Below are positions 9,576-18,488 of a stretch of 64,000 nucleotides of DNA, piece by piece. Made by a program: the position numbers and the translations under genes. The stretch lies in the NCBI GenBank assembly GCA_947449735.1, contig CANFTB010000002.1, forward strand, positions 62,001 to 126,000, read 5' to 3'. Numbering within the stretch: position 1 is the stretch's first letter; the number at the start of each line of letters is the position of its first letter. Under the pieces are notes generated by a model, which was not told the DNA's origin, did no database searches, and saw nothing but the letters and a program-made list of their open reading frames with translations. Source of the stretch: Chthoniobacteraceae bacterium (GTDB lineage Bacteria; Verrucomicrobiota; Verrucomicrobiia; Chthoniobacterales; Chthoniobacteraceae).

Positions 9576-10015
9576 TCAACCGTATCTGTTGGGTGGTGAT
9601 GCTCAGGAAGTTCCGCTAGATCGAAGTAATCGACGTCTACGGCGTGGTTGTTTTTCAGAAACTTTGGGTCGCTTTTTTCAAGCCTGACTACCGCTGCGGT
9701 CATTTCCGCCAGGTGCGAGGACGCGTCGCTGTCTGTGTCCGACAACTGCTCGATGTAGGCCGGCATAAGAGGGCAAGACAAGTCGTAGTAAAAACTCCGC
9801 GAGCGCGGGTTGTATGAGAGCGGGTAAAGCTTGCAGCTGAATGGTTTGTCATCTCCAAGAGTGCAACCGGTGGGCGAAAGATTTTTGCAGTTTGACTCGA
9901 TGCAGATGCCGCCGTGCCGCTTCTTCTCCTCTTTGCTAAGGGTAACTTCAAGAGGAGGATAGCCTGGGTCGATGTGGCAGCACAATCGGCACTGGGCACA
10001 GTGGTCGAACAGCAT
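9572..10015 (-). CDS. YkgJ-family cysteine-cluster protein
   Basis: 147 residues from the ATG at 10015; a TTG 20 codons upstream would add an implausible FFFFQ-rich leader. The N-terminus CAQCRLCC followed by CIESNCKNLSPTGCTLGDDKPFSCKLYPL is the YkgJ pattern of clustered Cys that bind zinc or an iron-sulfur cluster. The remainder is acidic with an HHH near the end. It is first in a two-gene operon with the acyltransferase-like gene (ATGA overlap). In the family, such proteins often sit beside modification enzymes; the specific role here is unknown. Confidence 0.78.
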   Translation of the reverse strand: MLFDHCAQCRLCCHIDPGYPPLEVTLSKEEKKRHGGICIESNCKNLSPTGCTLGDDKPFSCKLYPLSYNPRSRSFYYDLSCPLMPAYIEQLSDTDSDASSHLAEMTAAVVRLEKSDPKFLKNNHAVDVDYFDLAELPEHHHPTDTVE

Positions 10016-10761
10016 GGTGAACTTTATTAACTTGTTAGCTGTCTGGAAAAAGAAAAATGAGTGGTTTCTGCGCAATTATCTTAAAGCCTGTCCGTGAATC
10101 GTCGTTTTTTAGCACCGTTGTATGCTCTTCGTTTGGAGACCGTGTGGTTCCAAATCTGAGCGCTCATCGCCGGCTTCAAATACAATATCAGGCACCATCG
10201 CCTTGAGGGCCGGCGCGAAAGCGGATGGATCCTGAGGGTTTGTAAGTGGAGGGCCGCCGGAGTGCGGGGGAGGGCGTTTCCTCCCACCTCCTCGCTACGA
10301 TGGATCCGCCGTTGGCGTTGCTAATCAGGCCTCGAAAAGTGACGCTTATGTCACTAATCAACAGGAATTTGCGAATCGGGCGGCTGTCCCTCCGGCAGCG
10401 TAGCGGTCGGCTTCACGCGCCTGGCGAAGATGCGGAGCCGCTGTGCTTGTGGGGCTTGTGGTGATGATCGTCGAAGCCGGCTCGCAGGGGTTGCTAAAGC
10501 ATTGGAAAAGCAGGCTCGCCACGTTTCCCGGCGCACGGGTCAAATGCGTTTCTGCAAGCACCGCCGTCCACAGCGGGAGCACGTTGGAGTGGTCCTCCAA
10601 AAAGGGGAGGCGCAGCGGTTTTCTAACCTGCCTCCGGAGCCCTGGGAGGCGCCTCGGCTTGTTCAAAATTTGGGGAGGGACTCGTAAACAGACGAGGGGT
10701 GCAGGCGTGTGACTGCTTTGTAGAAATGGTTTTACGGCCGTCCGAGCGCGGGCGCATGACC
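10016..10761. other. Large intergenic region without a convincing gene
   Basis: About 745 bases between the YkgJ-like gene start and the recQ stop. Several ORFs of 60-140 codons cross it in different frames (for example 10358-10786 minus), but none has a recognisable domain, a ribosome site or consistent composition. It may contain a decayed gene or untranslated sequence. Confidence 0.45.
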
Positions 10762-12582
10762 TCATCGGGCGCGGCCCGAGCGCCACTGGTCAATCGCGGA
10801 CAGGAAGGGCGCCGAGAAGTCCCGCAGCTTGCGCTCGCCAACGCCGGGAATCTCGGCAAATTCCGTCTCGTTTACGGGTTGTCTGGCCGCCATGTGGCGC
10901 AGGGTGACGTCCGCGAAAATGATGTAGGGAGGGACGTTTTTTTCGTCCGCAATCTCTCTGCGCACGGCGCGCAGTTGAGTGAAAAGGGCTTCGTCGCAAA
11001 CAATGTCTCCCTCGATTTTCACGCGCGGCTGTTTCGAGGTTGATTTCATCGGGCGCGTCAGTGTCAGCGGGTGCCTGGCCTTCAGCCAGGCCATGCCTTC
11101 GGTCGAGAGTTCCAGCACGCTGAGCCTCTCGCTGGTCTGGGTGCAAAGGCCCATGCGGATGAGTTCGCGGCCGATGGCCTGCCATTCGCTTCGCGAGTGT
11201 TCCCTCCCGACCCCGTAGGTGGAAATTTTGTCGTGGCCCCAGCGCTTGATCTTTTCGGTGGCCGCGCCCGTGAGAACTTCGATGACGTGGTTGAGTCCCA
11301 CGCCGAAGCGCGAGGCCTGCCGGAGCCGAAAAATGCAGGAGAGAAACTTCTGCGCCGCCAGAGTTCCGTCAAAAACCTCTCTCGGCTCCAGGCAGTTGTC
11401 GCAGCCTTCGCAGGGGATGGTGGATTGGGTTTCTCCAAAATATTCGAGCAGCGTCGCCCGCCGGCACCGGGCGGACTCGGCGTAGTGGATCATCTGCTGT
11501 AACTGCTCGCGGGCGATCCGCTGCTCCTCGGGGTCGGGCTTTTCGTCGATGAAAGCGCGCTGCTTGATGGCGTCGGCTGCGCTGTAGAGGAGGACGCACT
11601 CGCCGGGCAGTCCGTCGCGCCCCGCCCGTCCCGTTTCCTGGTAGTAACCTTCGATGCTCTTAGGTAGGTCGAAGTGCAGCACAAAGCGCACGTTGGGTTT
11701 GTGTACGCCCATGCCGAAGGCGACGGTGGCGCAAATGACCCGGGTCTTGTCCTTCAAAAACCTTTCCTGGTTTTTTTCGCGGTCTCGGGCCTCGAGTCCG
11801 GCGTGGTAGGGCAGGGCGGAGATGCCGCGGGCGCGGAGTTTTTCGGCCACCGACTCGGTGGCCTTGCGGCTCTGGCAGTAGACGATGCCGCTGTCCTCGG
11901 GATGATCCTGGATCCACCGGACGATTTGCTCGGTGGGTTTGTCTTTGGGCAGGACCTTGTAGGTGAGGTTCGGCCTGTTGAAACTTGCGACGTAGCAGCG
12001 CGGGGTGCGCAGTGCGAGGAGGCGGGTGATGTCCTCCCTGACGCGCTGGGTGGCCGTGGCGGTGAGGGCGAGGAAGGGGACGTCGGGAATGTGCGGGCGC
12101 AGTTCCGCAAGTTGGCGGTATTCTGGCCGGAAGTCGTGTCCCCACTCGCTGATGCAGTGGGCCTCGTCGATCGCGACCAAGCGCACGTTCAGCTCTTGAA
12201 GGCGCTCTGGAAATCCCGGGAGCATGAGGCGCTCCGGGGCGATGTAGAGGAGGCGGTATTCGCCCCGGTAGAGTCCGCGGAACCGGGCTTTGGATTCCTC
12301 GGCCGAGAGGGTGGAGTTGAGAAAGGTGGCGGCTACCCCGCTGGCTTGGAGGTTGTCCACCTGGTCCTTCATCAGGGCGATGAGGGGTGAGACGACGAGG
12401 GTGAGGCCGGACTGGGCAAGAGCGGGGAGCTGGAAGCAAAGGGATTTGCCGCCGCCCGTGGGGAGGAGGGCAAAAACATCCCTCCCAGCAAAAATGTCGG
12501 TGATTATTTCCTCTTGGAGGGGGCGGAAGGAGGAGTAACCAAATGTTTTTTTAAGGAGGGCGAGCAGTGCTTCGCGTTGCAT
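10762..12582 (-). CDS. recQ: ATP-dependent DNA helicase RecQ
   Basis: 606 residues, the normal RecQ length. Superfamily 2 motifs are intact: Walker A LLPTGGGKSLCFQ (Lys46), DEAH at 139-142 followed by CISEWGHDFRPEY, motif III LTATAT, and motif VI QETGRAGRDG. The RecQ zinc site is present (CRRATLLEYFGE followed by CEGCDNC), then the winged-helix RQC region (about 400-510) and a C-terminal HRDC domain (about 520-600). Role: 3'-5' unwinding in recombination and replication-fork repair. It lies 28 bp upstream of the HAD gene on the same strand. Confidence 0.97.
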   Translation of the reverse strand: MQREALLALLKKTFGYSSFRPLQEEIITDIFAGRDVFALLPTGGGKSLCFQLPALAQSGLTLVVSPLIALMKDQVDNLQASGVAATFLNSTLSAEESKARFRGLYRGEYRLLYIAPERLMLPGFPERLQELNVRLVAIDEAHCISEWGHDFRPEYRQLAELRPHIPDVPFLALTATATQRVREDITRLLALRTPRCYVASFNRPNLTYKVLPKDKPTEQIVRWIQDHPEDSGIVYCQSRKATESVAEKLRARGISALPYHAGLEARDREKNQERFLKDKTRVICATVAFGMGVHKPNVRFVLHFDLPKSIEGYYQETGRAGRDGLPGECVLLYSAADAIKQRAFIDEKPDPEEQRIAREQLQQMIHYAESARCRRATLLEYFGETQSTIPCEGCDNCLEPREVFDGTLAAQKFLSCIFRLRQASRFGVGLNHVIEVLTGAATEKIKRWGHDKISTYGVGREHSRSEWQAIGRELIRMGLCTQTSERLSVLELSTEGMAWLKARHPLTLTRPMKSTSKQPRVKIEGDIVCDEALFTQLRAVRREIADEKNVPPYIIFADVTLRHMAARQPVNETEFAEIPGVGERKLRDFSAPFLSAIDQWRSGRAR

Positions 12583-12610
12583 GAGCGGGTGGGCTGCGCC
12601 GGACGGATCC

Positions 12611-13213
12611 CTAATAGACTTGGGGCACTAAAATGCATTCCATCCCGGCTGCCTGCGCAGCGGCGAGTCCTGTGGTGGAGTCCTCGAAGACAAGGCATCG
12701 CGCGGGATTGACGTTCATGCGCCTGGCGGCTTCAAGAAAAGGGTCTGGGGCTGGCTTGCCGTTGGTGTAATCCTCTGAGCACACGACGGTGTCGAACAGC
12801 GGCAGGATCTGGAGGGTTTCCAGGGTTCTCAGGACGATGTGCCTGTGGCCTCCGGACGCCACGGCCATGGGTTTGACCTTGTGAAACCTGCGCGCCACTT
12901 CGACGACCCCGTGAATGGGGAGTATTTCCGAGCTAAGCTCCTCGAAAATTGTCTCCTTCTGGCTCACCAAGAGTTCTACAGGGAGCTGGAGGTTGTGGCG
13001 TTCGTTGATGATTTCAACCACGCGACAGGTGGGCACGCCCCCGAGTTCGTAGAAGAGCGGTTCGGGGAAAAGTCGGGCATGTTCACCGAGGGCTTTGGAC
13101 CAAGCGCGGTAGTGAATCGGCATGGTGTCGGCAAGGGTTCCGTCGCAATCGAAAATAAAGGCGTCGAAATCTGTCTCGGGCAGGATGGGACGCCATGGGG
13201 TTTGGTTTGGCAC
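12611..13213 (-). CDS. HAD-superfamily phosphatase / beta-phosphoglucomutase-like
   Basis: About 200 residues using the GTG at 13213. The frame stays open upstream to 13519 (ATG at 13342), but those codons look non-coding and the HAD core begins only at DAFIFDCDGTLADT. Motif I is DCDGT, motif II is VASGG, and motif III/IV is NGKPAPDPFLEAA then VFEDSTTGLAAAQAAGM. A helical cap lies between motifs I and II, so this is a subclass IA enzyme of the PgmB/phosphoglycolate-phosphatase group. Substrate not determinable. Start uncertain. Confidence 0.85.
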   Translation of the reverse strand: MPNQTPWRPILPETDFDAFIFDCDGTLADTMPIHYRAWSKALGEHARLFPEPLFYELGGVPTCRVVEIINERHNLQLPVELLVSQKETIFEELSSEILPIHGVVEVARRFHKVKPMAVASGGHRHIVLRTLETLQILPLFDTVVCSEDYTNGKPAPDPFLEAARRMNVNPARCLVFEDSTTGLAAAQAAGMECILVPQVY

Positions 13214-13412
13214 GCCTTTCAAGCTAGGAGATCCGGTATTGAATTGCAAAAGAAGACGGGGAGGCTGCTGAAAGGGCTTCAATTTTGCAGGGAGCCGCTG
13301 GTTTAAATGCGGTCGCCTTGAGGTTAAGAAAAGTTTTATCATTAAAGATGCAGATTCCAGCGGCAGTTTTCCAAAGATATGGCAAGGTGTGTGCTGTACC
13401 TGTGCGAACCGA

Positions 13413-14021
13413 ATGCGTACTTCCTCTGTACTCTCCATTTTAACGATTGGTTTCCTGCCCCTGGCAGTCTCCTTGGCTGCTCCTGGTGATGGAGCCGGCA
13501 GGGAGGCGCTGCCGACCAATGGCGCCGCCGCCTCGCGGCCATCCCCGGGTGACCGCTCCGTGTCACCCGCTCAACCCTTCGTTCTGAGAAAGGTCGGGTA
13601 CCTGGCCACGGTGGGCCCCGTGCCCCTCAGGTTTGGTGCGCCGACCCCCGACTGCAACCTGCGCACGCCCCCACGGGTGCCGGCCCAGAACAAAAGGACC
13701 GAGCTTGGCGACACGGCAGAAGCGTTGGCCCGGACCGAGGCGATTGAGACGTACCGCAGCTTGCATGGCGGTTTGGTTCCCATTCCCCCCGGGTACGCAC
13801 CCGGCGGAATTCCTCCGGGCGGCCCTTCAAATCCCTTTAGCGAACAGGGCGGAATCTCTTCTGGAGGAAACGAGGTGATGGAATTCTTCCAGCAGCCTCC
13901 TCCTGAACCGGACGTCCAGAAGCGCCAGAACCGGTTCTTGTTCGATCCTATTTTCCAGGCTGCGCCAGCCCCGGCGCCTGGTAACCCGCCGCAGAGCCGT
14001 GCCACATTCCGCCAAAACTAA
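13413..14021 (+). CDS. Secreted proline/glycine-rich hypothetical protein
   Basis: About 202 residues from the ATG at 13413; an upstream GTG at 13389 is possible. It has a clear signal peptide (MRTSSVLSILTIGFLPLAVSLA). The mature part is rich in Pro, Gly and Ala with no repeats or recognised domain; a GYAPGGIPPGGPSNPF stretch suggests disorder. Its 3' end overlaps the start of the TPR gene by 23 bp, so the two are probably co-transcribed and may work together in the periplasm. Confidence 0.65.
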   Translation: MRTSSVLSILTIGFLPLAVSLAAPGDGAGREALPTNGAAASRPSPGDRSVSPAQPFVLRKVGYLATVGPVPLRFGAPTPDCNLRTPPRVPAQNKRTELGDTAEALARTEAIETYRSLHGGLVPIPPGYAPGGIPPGGPSNPFSEQGGISSGGNEVMEFFQQPPPEPDVQKRQNRFLFDPIFQAAPAPAPGNPPQSRATFRQN

Positions 14022-16173
14022 AGCGGTGCGTGGACTCTTCGCCCTGTGTCTGGGCCTGACTTTTTCAGGCGGTGCAGCAGCCGCGCCTGAGGCAGGCGAA
14101 CCCGCACCTGCGAAGGGCTCTTTTGTGACCGAGGGGCTTCGTGACTCCAAGGAAGCCGCGGACGATTCCGAAGGAAGGGCCCGTGCCGCACTTCGCGCTG
14201 CTCGCGAGGCGCTTGAGGCCGCAAGGGCGACAGGTCCGGCAGACGCCGCCGCCACCGATCTTTTGAAGGCTGCCTCCGAGGCGGCTAAGGCGGAACTTGC
14301 CTCCACCAAGGCCATGGCTGCTGCCTCCTCTAAACCCGAGGAGAAATCCAAGTCAAAAGCAGGGGCGAAGTCCAAGGATGATTCTGGCGCCTCTGGCGCT
14401 TCTGGCACGAAAGGCGGCCAGCAGTCGACTGCCGCGTCCAAAGGGGCTTCGGGTTCGAAGAAGGGCGATGATATTTTTACGAAGCCGATTCCCGGCACTC
14501 CTGAGGCCCGAGCGAAGGCTCCGGCCTCTACTCTGACTTTGCCTGCTGATCCAGTGCCTCCCGCCCCGAAGACAGAAGCGCCCGAGCCCAAGGTTGCGGC
14601 ACCAGCTCCGAAGGCGGAAGCGCCTGAGCCCAAGGTTGCGGCACCGACCCCGAAGGCGGAAGCGCCCGAGCCCAAGGTTGCGGCAGCAACTCCGAAGGCG
14701 GAAGCGCCCGAGCCCAAGGTTGCGGCAGCAACTCCGAAGGCGGAAGCGCCCGAGCCTAAGGTTGCGGCACCAACTCCGAAGGCGGAAGCGCCTGTTGCCG
14801 GTGCTCCGGTCCAACCTGCCGCCCAGGCCGAGGGTGACAAGCCACCAGCGACTCCCACCTCCGCGGTCGTTCCTAGCGATTCGGCTGCGGGCGCCAATGC
14901 AGCCCCCAAGACGGAAGGTGCCAAGACGGAAGGCGCCACCGCCGAGGCGGCCTCGGACGCTCCAAAGCCCAAGCGCAAGTCCCGTTTCGGAGCCGCTGAT
15001 GGCGATAGCGAAGATGCTTTGCTGAAGAAGGGTCGCAAGCCGAAGGAGGCTGCCGTTCCGCTGACCCCCGAACAGAAGAAAGCGGCAGAGATTACCGCAT
15101 TTTGCGACAAGGCGAGGGCTGCGATCAAAAAGGGCGAGTTTGAGGTTGCCCAGGGTTTTCTGGAATCCCTCGTGGCGGTCGATCTGCCTGAGAGCGAGAA
15201 GAAGGTCGCGCTCCAGCAGGTTTCAGAGATTTACGAAGAGCGCGGGGACTTCACTAAGCCGATTGCTATCCACGAAAAGCTGTGTGCGGTCTTGGAGTCG
15301 GATCAGGATGTGCCGGTCTGGTTGTTGAAGTTGGGTCAGCTTTACCGGGACGCCGGGGCCTATCAAATGGCGATCTCCCGTTACTATGGAGTGATCCAGC
15401 TGGGAATGAAGATCGGCAGCGCGGATTTTGAAAGGTACAAGGGCCTGACAAAGCAGGCCCAGCGTGAGATCGCGAACACCTACTTCATGAAAGGCGACTT
15501 CGAGCAGGCGCAGAAGTTCTACAACATGGCTCTCCGCTCCGACCTCACCAAGGAGGAGCGGGCTGTGGCCATGTTCCGGGCTGCGCACTGCACCTTTATG
15601 CGGAGTGACATGAACGGCGCGGTGAACGCTCTCGAGCGTTTCCTGAAAGATTATAGCCGGCATCCCTCCGCCGCCGAAGCCCGTTACATGCTTGCCTCCG
15701 CTTACAAGGTCCTTGGCCGCGCTCAGGAGGCGTACGACACTGTGATCGAGTTGCTGCGTGACGCCAAGGGCAAGTCTGACTCGGATCCCAAGGCCTGGGC
15801 GTTCTGGCGTAAGAAAGCCGGCAACGAGTTTGCCAATGACTATTATCAGCGGGGCGACATCGTGAATGCCGTGACGATCTACCAGGCGTTGGCCGCGCTT
15901 GAGGCGACCCCCGAGTGGCGCTGGGCCGTGGTTTATCAAATGGGGCTTTGTTTTGAGCGTCTGCGCCAGGAACCGCGGGCTCTTGAGTGCTACAAGTACA
16001 TTGTGGACGAGAACGGCAAGCCCGAGTTTCGGTGGAAAAAAATGCCGCAGAGCGTAGGTAATCTAGTAAAAATGGCCTCCTGGAGGGTCGAGCAGCTCAG
16101 CTGGGACTCCTCTGTTCGGGGCCAGCTTCGCAGCACAGCGGGTACGGAAGTGGTGCCCGCCGCCTCCCGGTAA
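13999..16173 (+). CDS. Secreted TPR protein with Pro/Ala/Lys/Glu repeat linker
   Basis: 724 residues, GTG start overlapping the preceding gene. There is a signal peptide (residues 1-30), then an Ala/Lys/Glu-rich helical stretch, a TonB-like linker of five 14-residue EPKVAA-PKAEAP repeats (residues ~196-265), and from ~350 a TPR solenoid (KGEFEVAQGFLESLV, GAYQMAISRYYGVIQ, KGDFEQAQKFYNMAL, RSDMNGAVNALERFL, RGDIVNAVTIYQALA). The layout resembles periplasmic scaffold proteins whose linker spans the peptidoglycan. It heads a run leading to the NtrC-like regulator. Function unknown. Confidence 0.8.
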   Translation: MPHSAKTKAVRGLFALCLGLTFSGGAAAAPEAGEPAPAKGSFVTEGLRDSKEAADDSEGRARAALRAAREALEAARATGPADAAATDLLKAASEAAKAELASTKAMAAASSKPEEKSKSKAGAKSKDDSGASGASGTKGGQQSTAASKGASGSKKGDDIFTKPIPGTPEARAKAPASTLTLPADPVPPAPKTEAPEPKVAAPAPKAEAPEPKVAAPTPKAEAPEPKVAAATPKAEAPEPKVAAATPKAEAPEPKVAAPTPKAEAPVAGAPVQPAAQAEGDKPPATPTSAVVPSDSAAGANAAPKTEGAKTEGATAEAASDAPKPKRKSRFGAADGDSEDALLKKGRKPKEAAVPLTPEQKKAAEITAFCDKARAAIKKGEFEVAQGFLESLVAVDLPESEKKVALQQVSEIYEERGDFTKPIAIHEKLCAVLESDQDVPVWLLKLGQLYRDAGAYQMAISRYYGVIQLGMKIGSADFERYKGLTKQAQREIANTYFMKGDFEQAQKFYNMALRSDLTKEERAVAMFRAAHCTFMRSDMNGAVNALERFLKDYSRHPSAAEARYMLASAYKVLGRAQEAYDTVIELLRDAKGKSDSDPKAWAFWRKKAGNEFANDYYQRGDIVNAVTIYQALAALEATPEWRWAVVYQMGLCFERLRQEPRALECYKYIVDENGKPEFRWKKMPQSVGNLVKMASWRVEQLSWDSSVRGQLRSTAGTEVVPAASR
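14584..14793 (+). repeat. Five 42-bp in-frame tandem repeats
   Basis: Units start at 14584, 14626, 14668, 14710 and 14752. Each encodes a 14-residue EPKVAA-PKAEAP motif with one or two variable positions. The near identity at DNA level suggests recent slippage or unequal crossing-over. Confidence 0.9.
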
Positions 16174-16182
16174 CGTTTCCAG

Positions 16183-16593
16183 ATGGAAGCCGAAGAAACA
16201 CGACGGATCTCGGTGATCGACCTGATCCACTCGCACTCCCTGTTGTGCGAGGAGGTGTACAACCTGCTCTTGGACGAAAACCGTATTTTGCGGGGCTCCG
16301 GGATGCTGGAAGAGGGTGGAGTTTTGGAGAAGAAGCGGATGCTGTTGAAGGCGTTAGATGATTCTCTTCAGGAAATGCGCCTGGCGGCGAGGGCTTCCGC
16401 CGTTTCCAAGTCGACGGCACTGCGTTCTGTGGCAAACAAGGCGCAGCAGGTGCTCTTAAAGGCGATGCTTTTGGACAAGGAGAATGAGCAGTTGCTATTG
16501 AAGCATGCTTTGTCTTCCTCTTCAGGCAACGTGCAGATTATTCCCAAGCCGACGGCCAAACAGGTCAGGAAAAGATACGAGGCGCAGAATTAG
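16183..16593 (+). CDS. Small helical protein, FlgN-like
   Basis: 136 residues, nine bases after the TPR gene. It is almost entirely helical with heptad-like spacing (LLCEEVYNLLLDENRIL, then LEKKRMLLKALDDSLQEMRL). The pattern of an N-terminal helix ending in LLxxEN followed by LxxKRxLL is like FlgN-type export chaperones, but similarity is weak and no flagellar gene is nearby. The C-terminus is basic. Probably co-transcribed with its neighbours. Confidence 0.6.
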   Translation: MEAEETRRISVIDLIHSHSLLCEEVYNLLLDENRILRGSGMLEEGGVLEKKRMLLKALDDSLQEMRLAARASAVSKSTALRSVANKAQQVLLKAMLLDKENEQLLLKHALSSSSGNVQIIPKPTAKQVRKRYEAQN

Positions 16594-16652
16594 GCATGAC
16601 TTTTTTGCCGAGTGGGTGCATGTAAGGGGTGCGCTGCCCCCACGCACCAAAC

Positions 16653-18086
16653 ATGGCTGTCGAAAAAATACTCGTCATCGATGACGAACATTTCATCCGC
16701 AAAACCTTTGAAGAAGTTTTGCGAGGGAAGCGTTACGGGGTCAGTAGCGCTGGTTCCATCGCTGAGGCCGAGCGCCTCATGAAAAAGGAGCAGTTTGACG
16801 TCGTTTTTGTGGACGTCCGGCTGCCTGACGGCGAGGGGATCACGCTTTTGGAGCGGATCTTCAAGGCGAGTTCACCCCCCTTGGCGATCATGATGAGCGG
16901 CTTTGGAACCATCGAGTCCGCCGTCGAGTGCATGCGCGCGGGGGCTTTCGATTATCTAACCAAGCCCTTTTCGATAGGTCAGATTGAAGTTTTGGTAAAG
17001 AAGGCTGAAGGCTACAGGCAAATGCTTCGTGTGAACGAATATTTGTCGGCCGAGGTGGCTGGCGCCCGGGAGCTGGTGGGGGCAAGCGAGCAAATGAGCC
17101 GGCTGGTGGAGATGCTGCGCAAGGTGGCGCCGACGGAGGCTACGGTTTTAATTCACGGTGAGAACGGCACGGGCAAGGAACTGGTGGCGCAGGCCATTTA
17201 CCAGGGCAGCTCGCGCTCGCATGCACCTTACATTCGGGTGAACTGCGCCGCCTTGTCGGAGAATTTGATGGAGAGCGAGTTTTTCGGCCACGAAAAGGGC
17301 GCCTTCACCGGGGCGATGGAGCGCCGCGAGGGGCGCTTCGAGTTGGCCAACGGCGGGACGCTTCTCCTGGATGAAATCAGCGAGATTTCGCCGCGTCTGC
17401 AGGCGAAGCTGCTGAGGGTGCTTCAGGAGCGTGAATTTGAGCGCGTGGGTGGGACCAAGACGATCCAGGTGGACGTCCGGGTTTTGGCGACAACCAACAG
17501 GGATTTGCGCAAGGCGGTGGAGAAGGGAGATTTCCGAGAGGATTTGTACTACCGCCTCAACGTGTTCCCGGTGCTGGTTCCCCCCCTTAGGGAGCGCACC
17601 GGCGATGTGCGTGTGCTGGCCCAGTACTTTTTGGACAAGTTTTCCCGGCAGTATCACAGGCCGGACTTGCGTCTCAGCGCGGAGTGCCTTTCTGCGCTGG
17701 AGGGCCATCACTGGCCAGGAAACGTTCGTGAGCTTCAAAACGCGGTCGAGCGCGCGGTGATCATGAGCGAGCCGGGCATGCCGTTGTTTGTCGCGGGTTT
17801 GGGGCTTTCGGAAACCCACTCCAGCATCACGCACGTCGCGCCCGAGGTGGCGCTGCCGGTTGGCAAGGCCGGGGTGGCTGAAGTGGCTGAAGTGGCTGAA
17901 GAGGGCGAAGTTTTCGTGACCGGGGACAGCGGAGTGCTTCCCTCGCTCGCGGATATTGAAAAACTTCACATACTGAAGGTTTTGAATGCCTGTTCGAACA
18001 ACCGTACCCGGGCCGCCGATGTCCTTGGAATCAGCATTCGGACGCTTCGCAACAAGCTGCACGAATACAATGATGAAAGGGAGTAG
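16653..18086 (+). CDS. Sigma-54-dependent NtrC-family response regulator
   Basis: 477 residues from the ATG at 16653 (an upstream GTG at 16629 adds eight unlikely residues). The receiver domain (1-120) has acidic IDDE, phospho-acceptor Asp54 in FVDVRLPDG and Lys in YLTKPF. The AAA+ domain (about 140-375) has Walker A GENGTGKE, the sigma-54 loop GAFTGA, Walker [11 protein letters not shown] and the R-finger region. A Fis-type helix-turn-helix ends the protein ([21 protein letters not shown]). The linker holds three 9-bp repeats (VAE). No histidine kinase is adjacent, so the partner is elsewhere. It activates sigma-54 promoters; targets unknown. Confidence 0.95.
   Translation: MAVEKILVIDDEHFIRKTFEEVLRGKRYGVSSAGSIAEAERLMKKEQFDVVFVDVRLPDGEGITLLERIFKASSPPLAIMMSGFGTIESAVECMRAGAFDYLTKPFSIGQIEVLVKKAEGYRQMLRVNEYLSAEVAGARELVGASEQMSRLVEMLRKVAPTEATVLIHGENGTGKELVAQAIYQGSSRSHAPYIRVNCAALSENLMESEFFGHEKGAFTGAMERREGRFELANGGTLLLDEISEISPRLQAKLLRVLQEREFERVGGTKTIQVDVRVLATTNRDLRKAVEKGDFREDLYYRLNVFPVLVPPLRERTGDVRVLAQYFLDKFSRQYHRPDLRLSAECLSALEGHHWPGNVRELQNAVERAVIMSEPGMPLFVAGLGLSETHSSITHVAPEVALPVGKAGVAEVAEVAEEGEVFVTGDSGVLPSLADIEKLHILKVLNACSNNRTRAADVLGISIRTLRNKLHEYNDERE
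17874..17900 (+). repeat. Three 9-bp tandem repeats (GTGGCTGAA)
   Basis: Perfect in-frame units in the linker between the AAA+ and Fis domains of the NtrC-like regulator, encoding Val-Ala-Glu three times. The 9-bp unit cannot shift the frame. Confidence 0.9.
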
Positions 18087-18468
18087 CCCTTCCAGTTGGG
18101 AGTCATTTACCGTTTCCTTCCGCCGGCGCAGGCTGGTGGACTTGGCGGGCGCGCTTGGGGCGGTTGCGGTGGTTGCCGCGTTTGGAACGCTGTCCGCCGC
18201 GCCTGCAGGCGGGCCCACCGTTCCCGTGGCCGAGGCCGTCGCTCTCGCCCAGGAGCAGTTGCAGATTCGCGGCTTGCAGGGCAGCGTTTACATCGAGTCT
18301 GTGACCTTGCGAGCGGCATCGATATTGGGCTCCTCCAAGCAGTGGACCGTTCTCTGGTCGGAACCGCTGCCTGCCTCCCAGGGACGTGTGGAGGTGGGGG
18401 TAGAGGTGGATATGAAGGGGAATGTGGTGCGCCTGTTGAAGAAGGCGGCGTTAGGGGCGAAATCCTAG
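18070..18468 (+). CDS. Secreted or anchored PepSY-like hypothetical protein
   Basis: About 132 residues from the ATG at 18070, which overlaps the end of the regulator gene; the exact start is uncertain (a second ATG follows at 18073). A basic FRRRR segment precedes a hydrophobic signal/anchor (LVDLAGALGAVAVVAAFGTLSAAPA). The exported part reads VPVAEAVALAQEQL, then QWTVLWSEPL and RVEVGVEVDMKGNVVRL, resembling a PepSY-type fold. It lies 20 bp before ispE and probably shares its transcript. Confidence 0.6.
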   Translation: MMKGSSPSSWESFTVSFRRRRLVDLAGALGAVAVVAAFGTLSAAPAGGPTVPVAEAVALAQEQLQIRGLQGSVYIESVTLRAASILGSSKQWTVLWSEPLPASQGRVEVGVEVDMKGNVVRLLKKAALGAKS

Positions 18469-18488
18469 GTGTTCGCAGAAACGTGCTC

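Noticed and set aside
10358-10786. 142-codon minus-strand ORF overlapping the recQ end
   Set aside because: No domain, no ribosome site, and it overlaps a firm gene.
14584-14793. CRISPR-like repeat array
   Set aside because: The 42-bp repeats are directly adjacent without spacers, are in frame and encode a protein linker.
16183-16593. Flagellar operon member
   Set aside because: The protein is FlgN-like only in helical pattern, and no flagellar structural gene is in the window.
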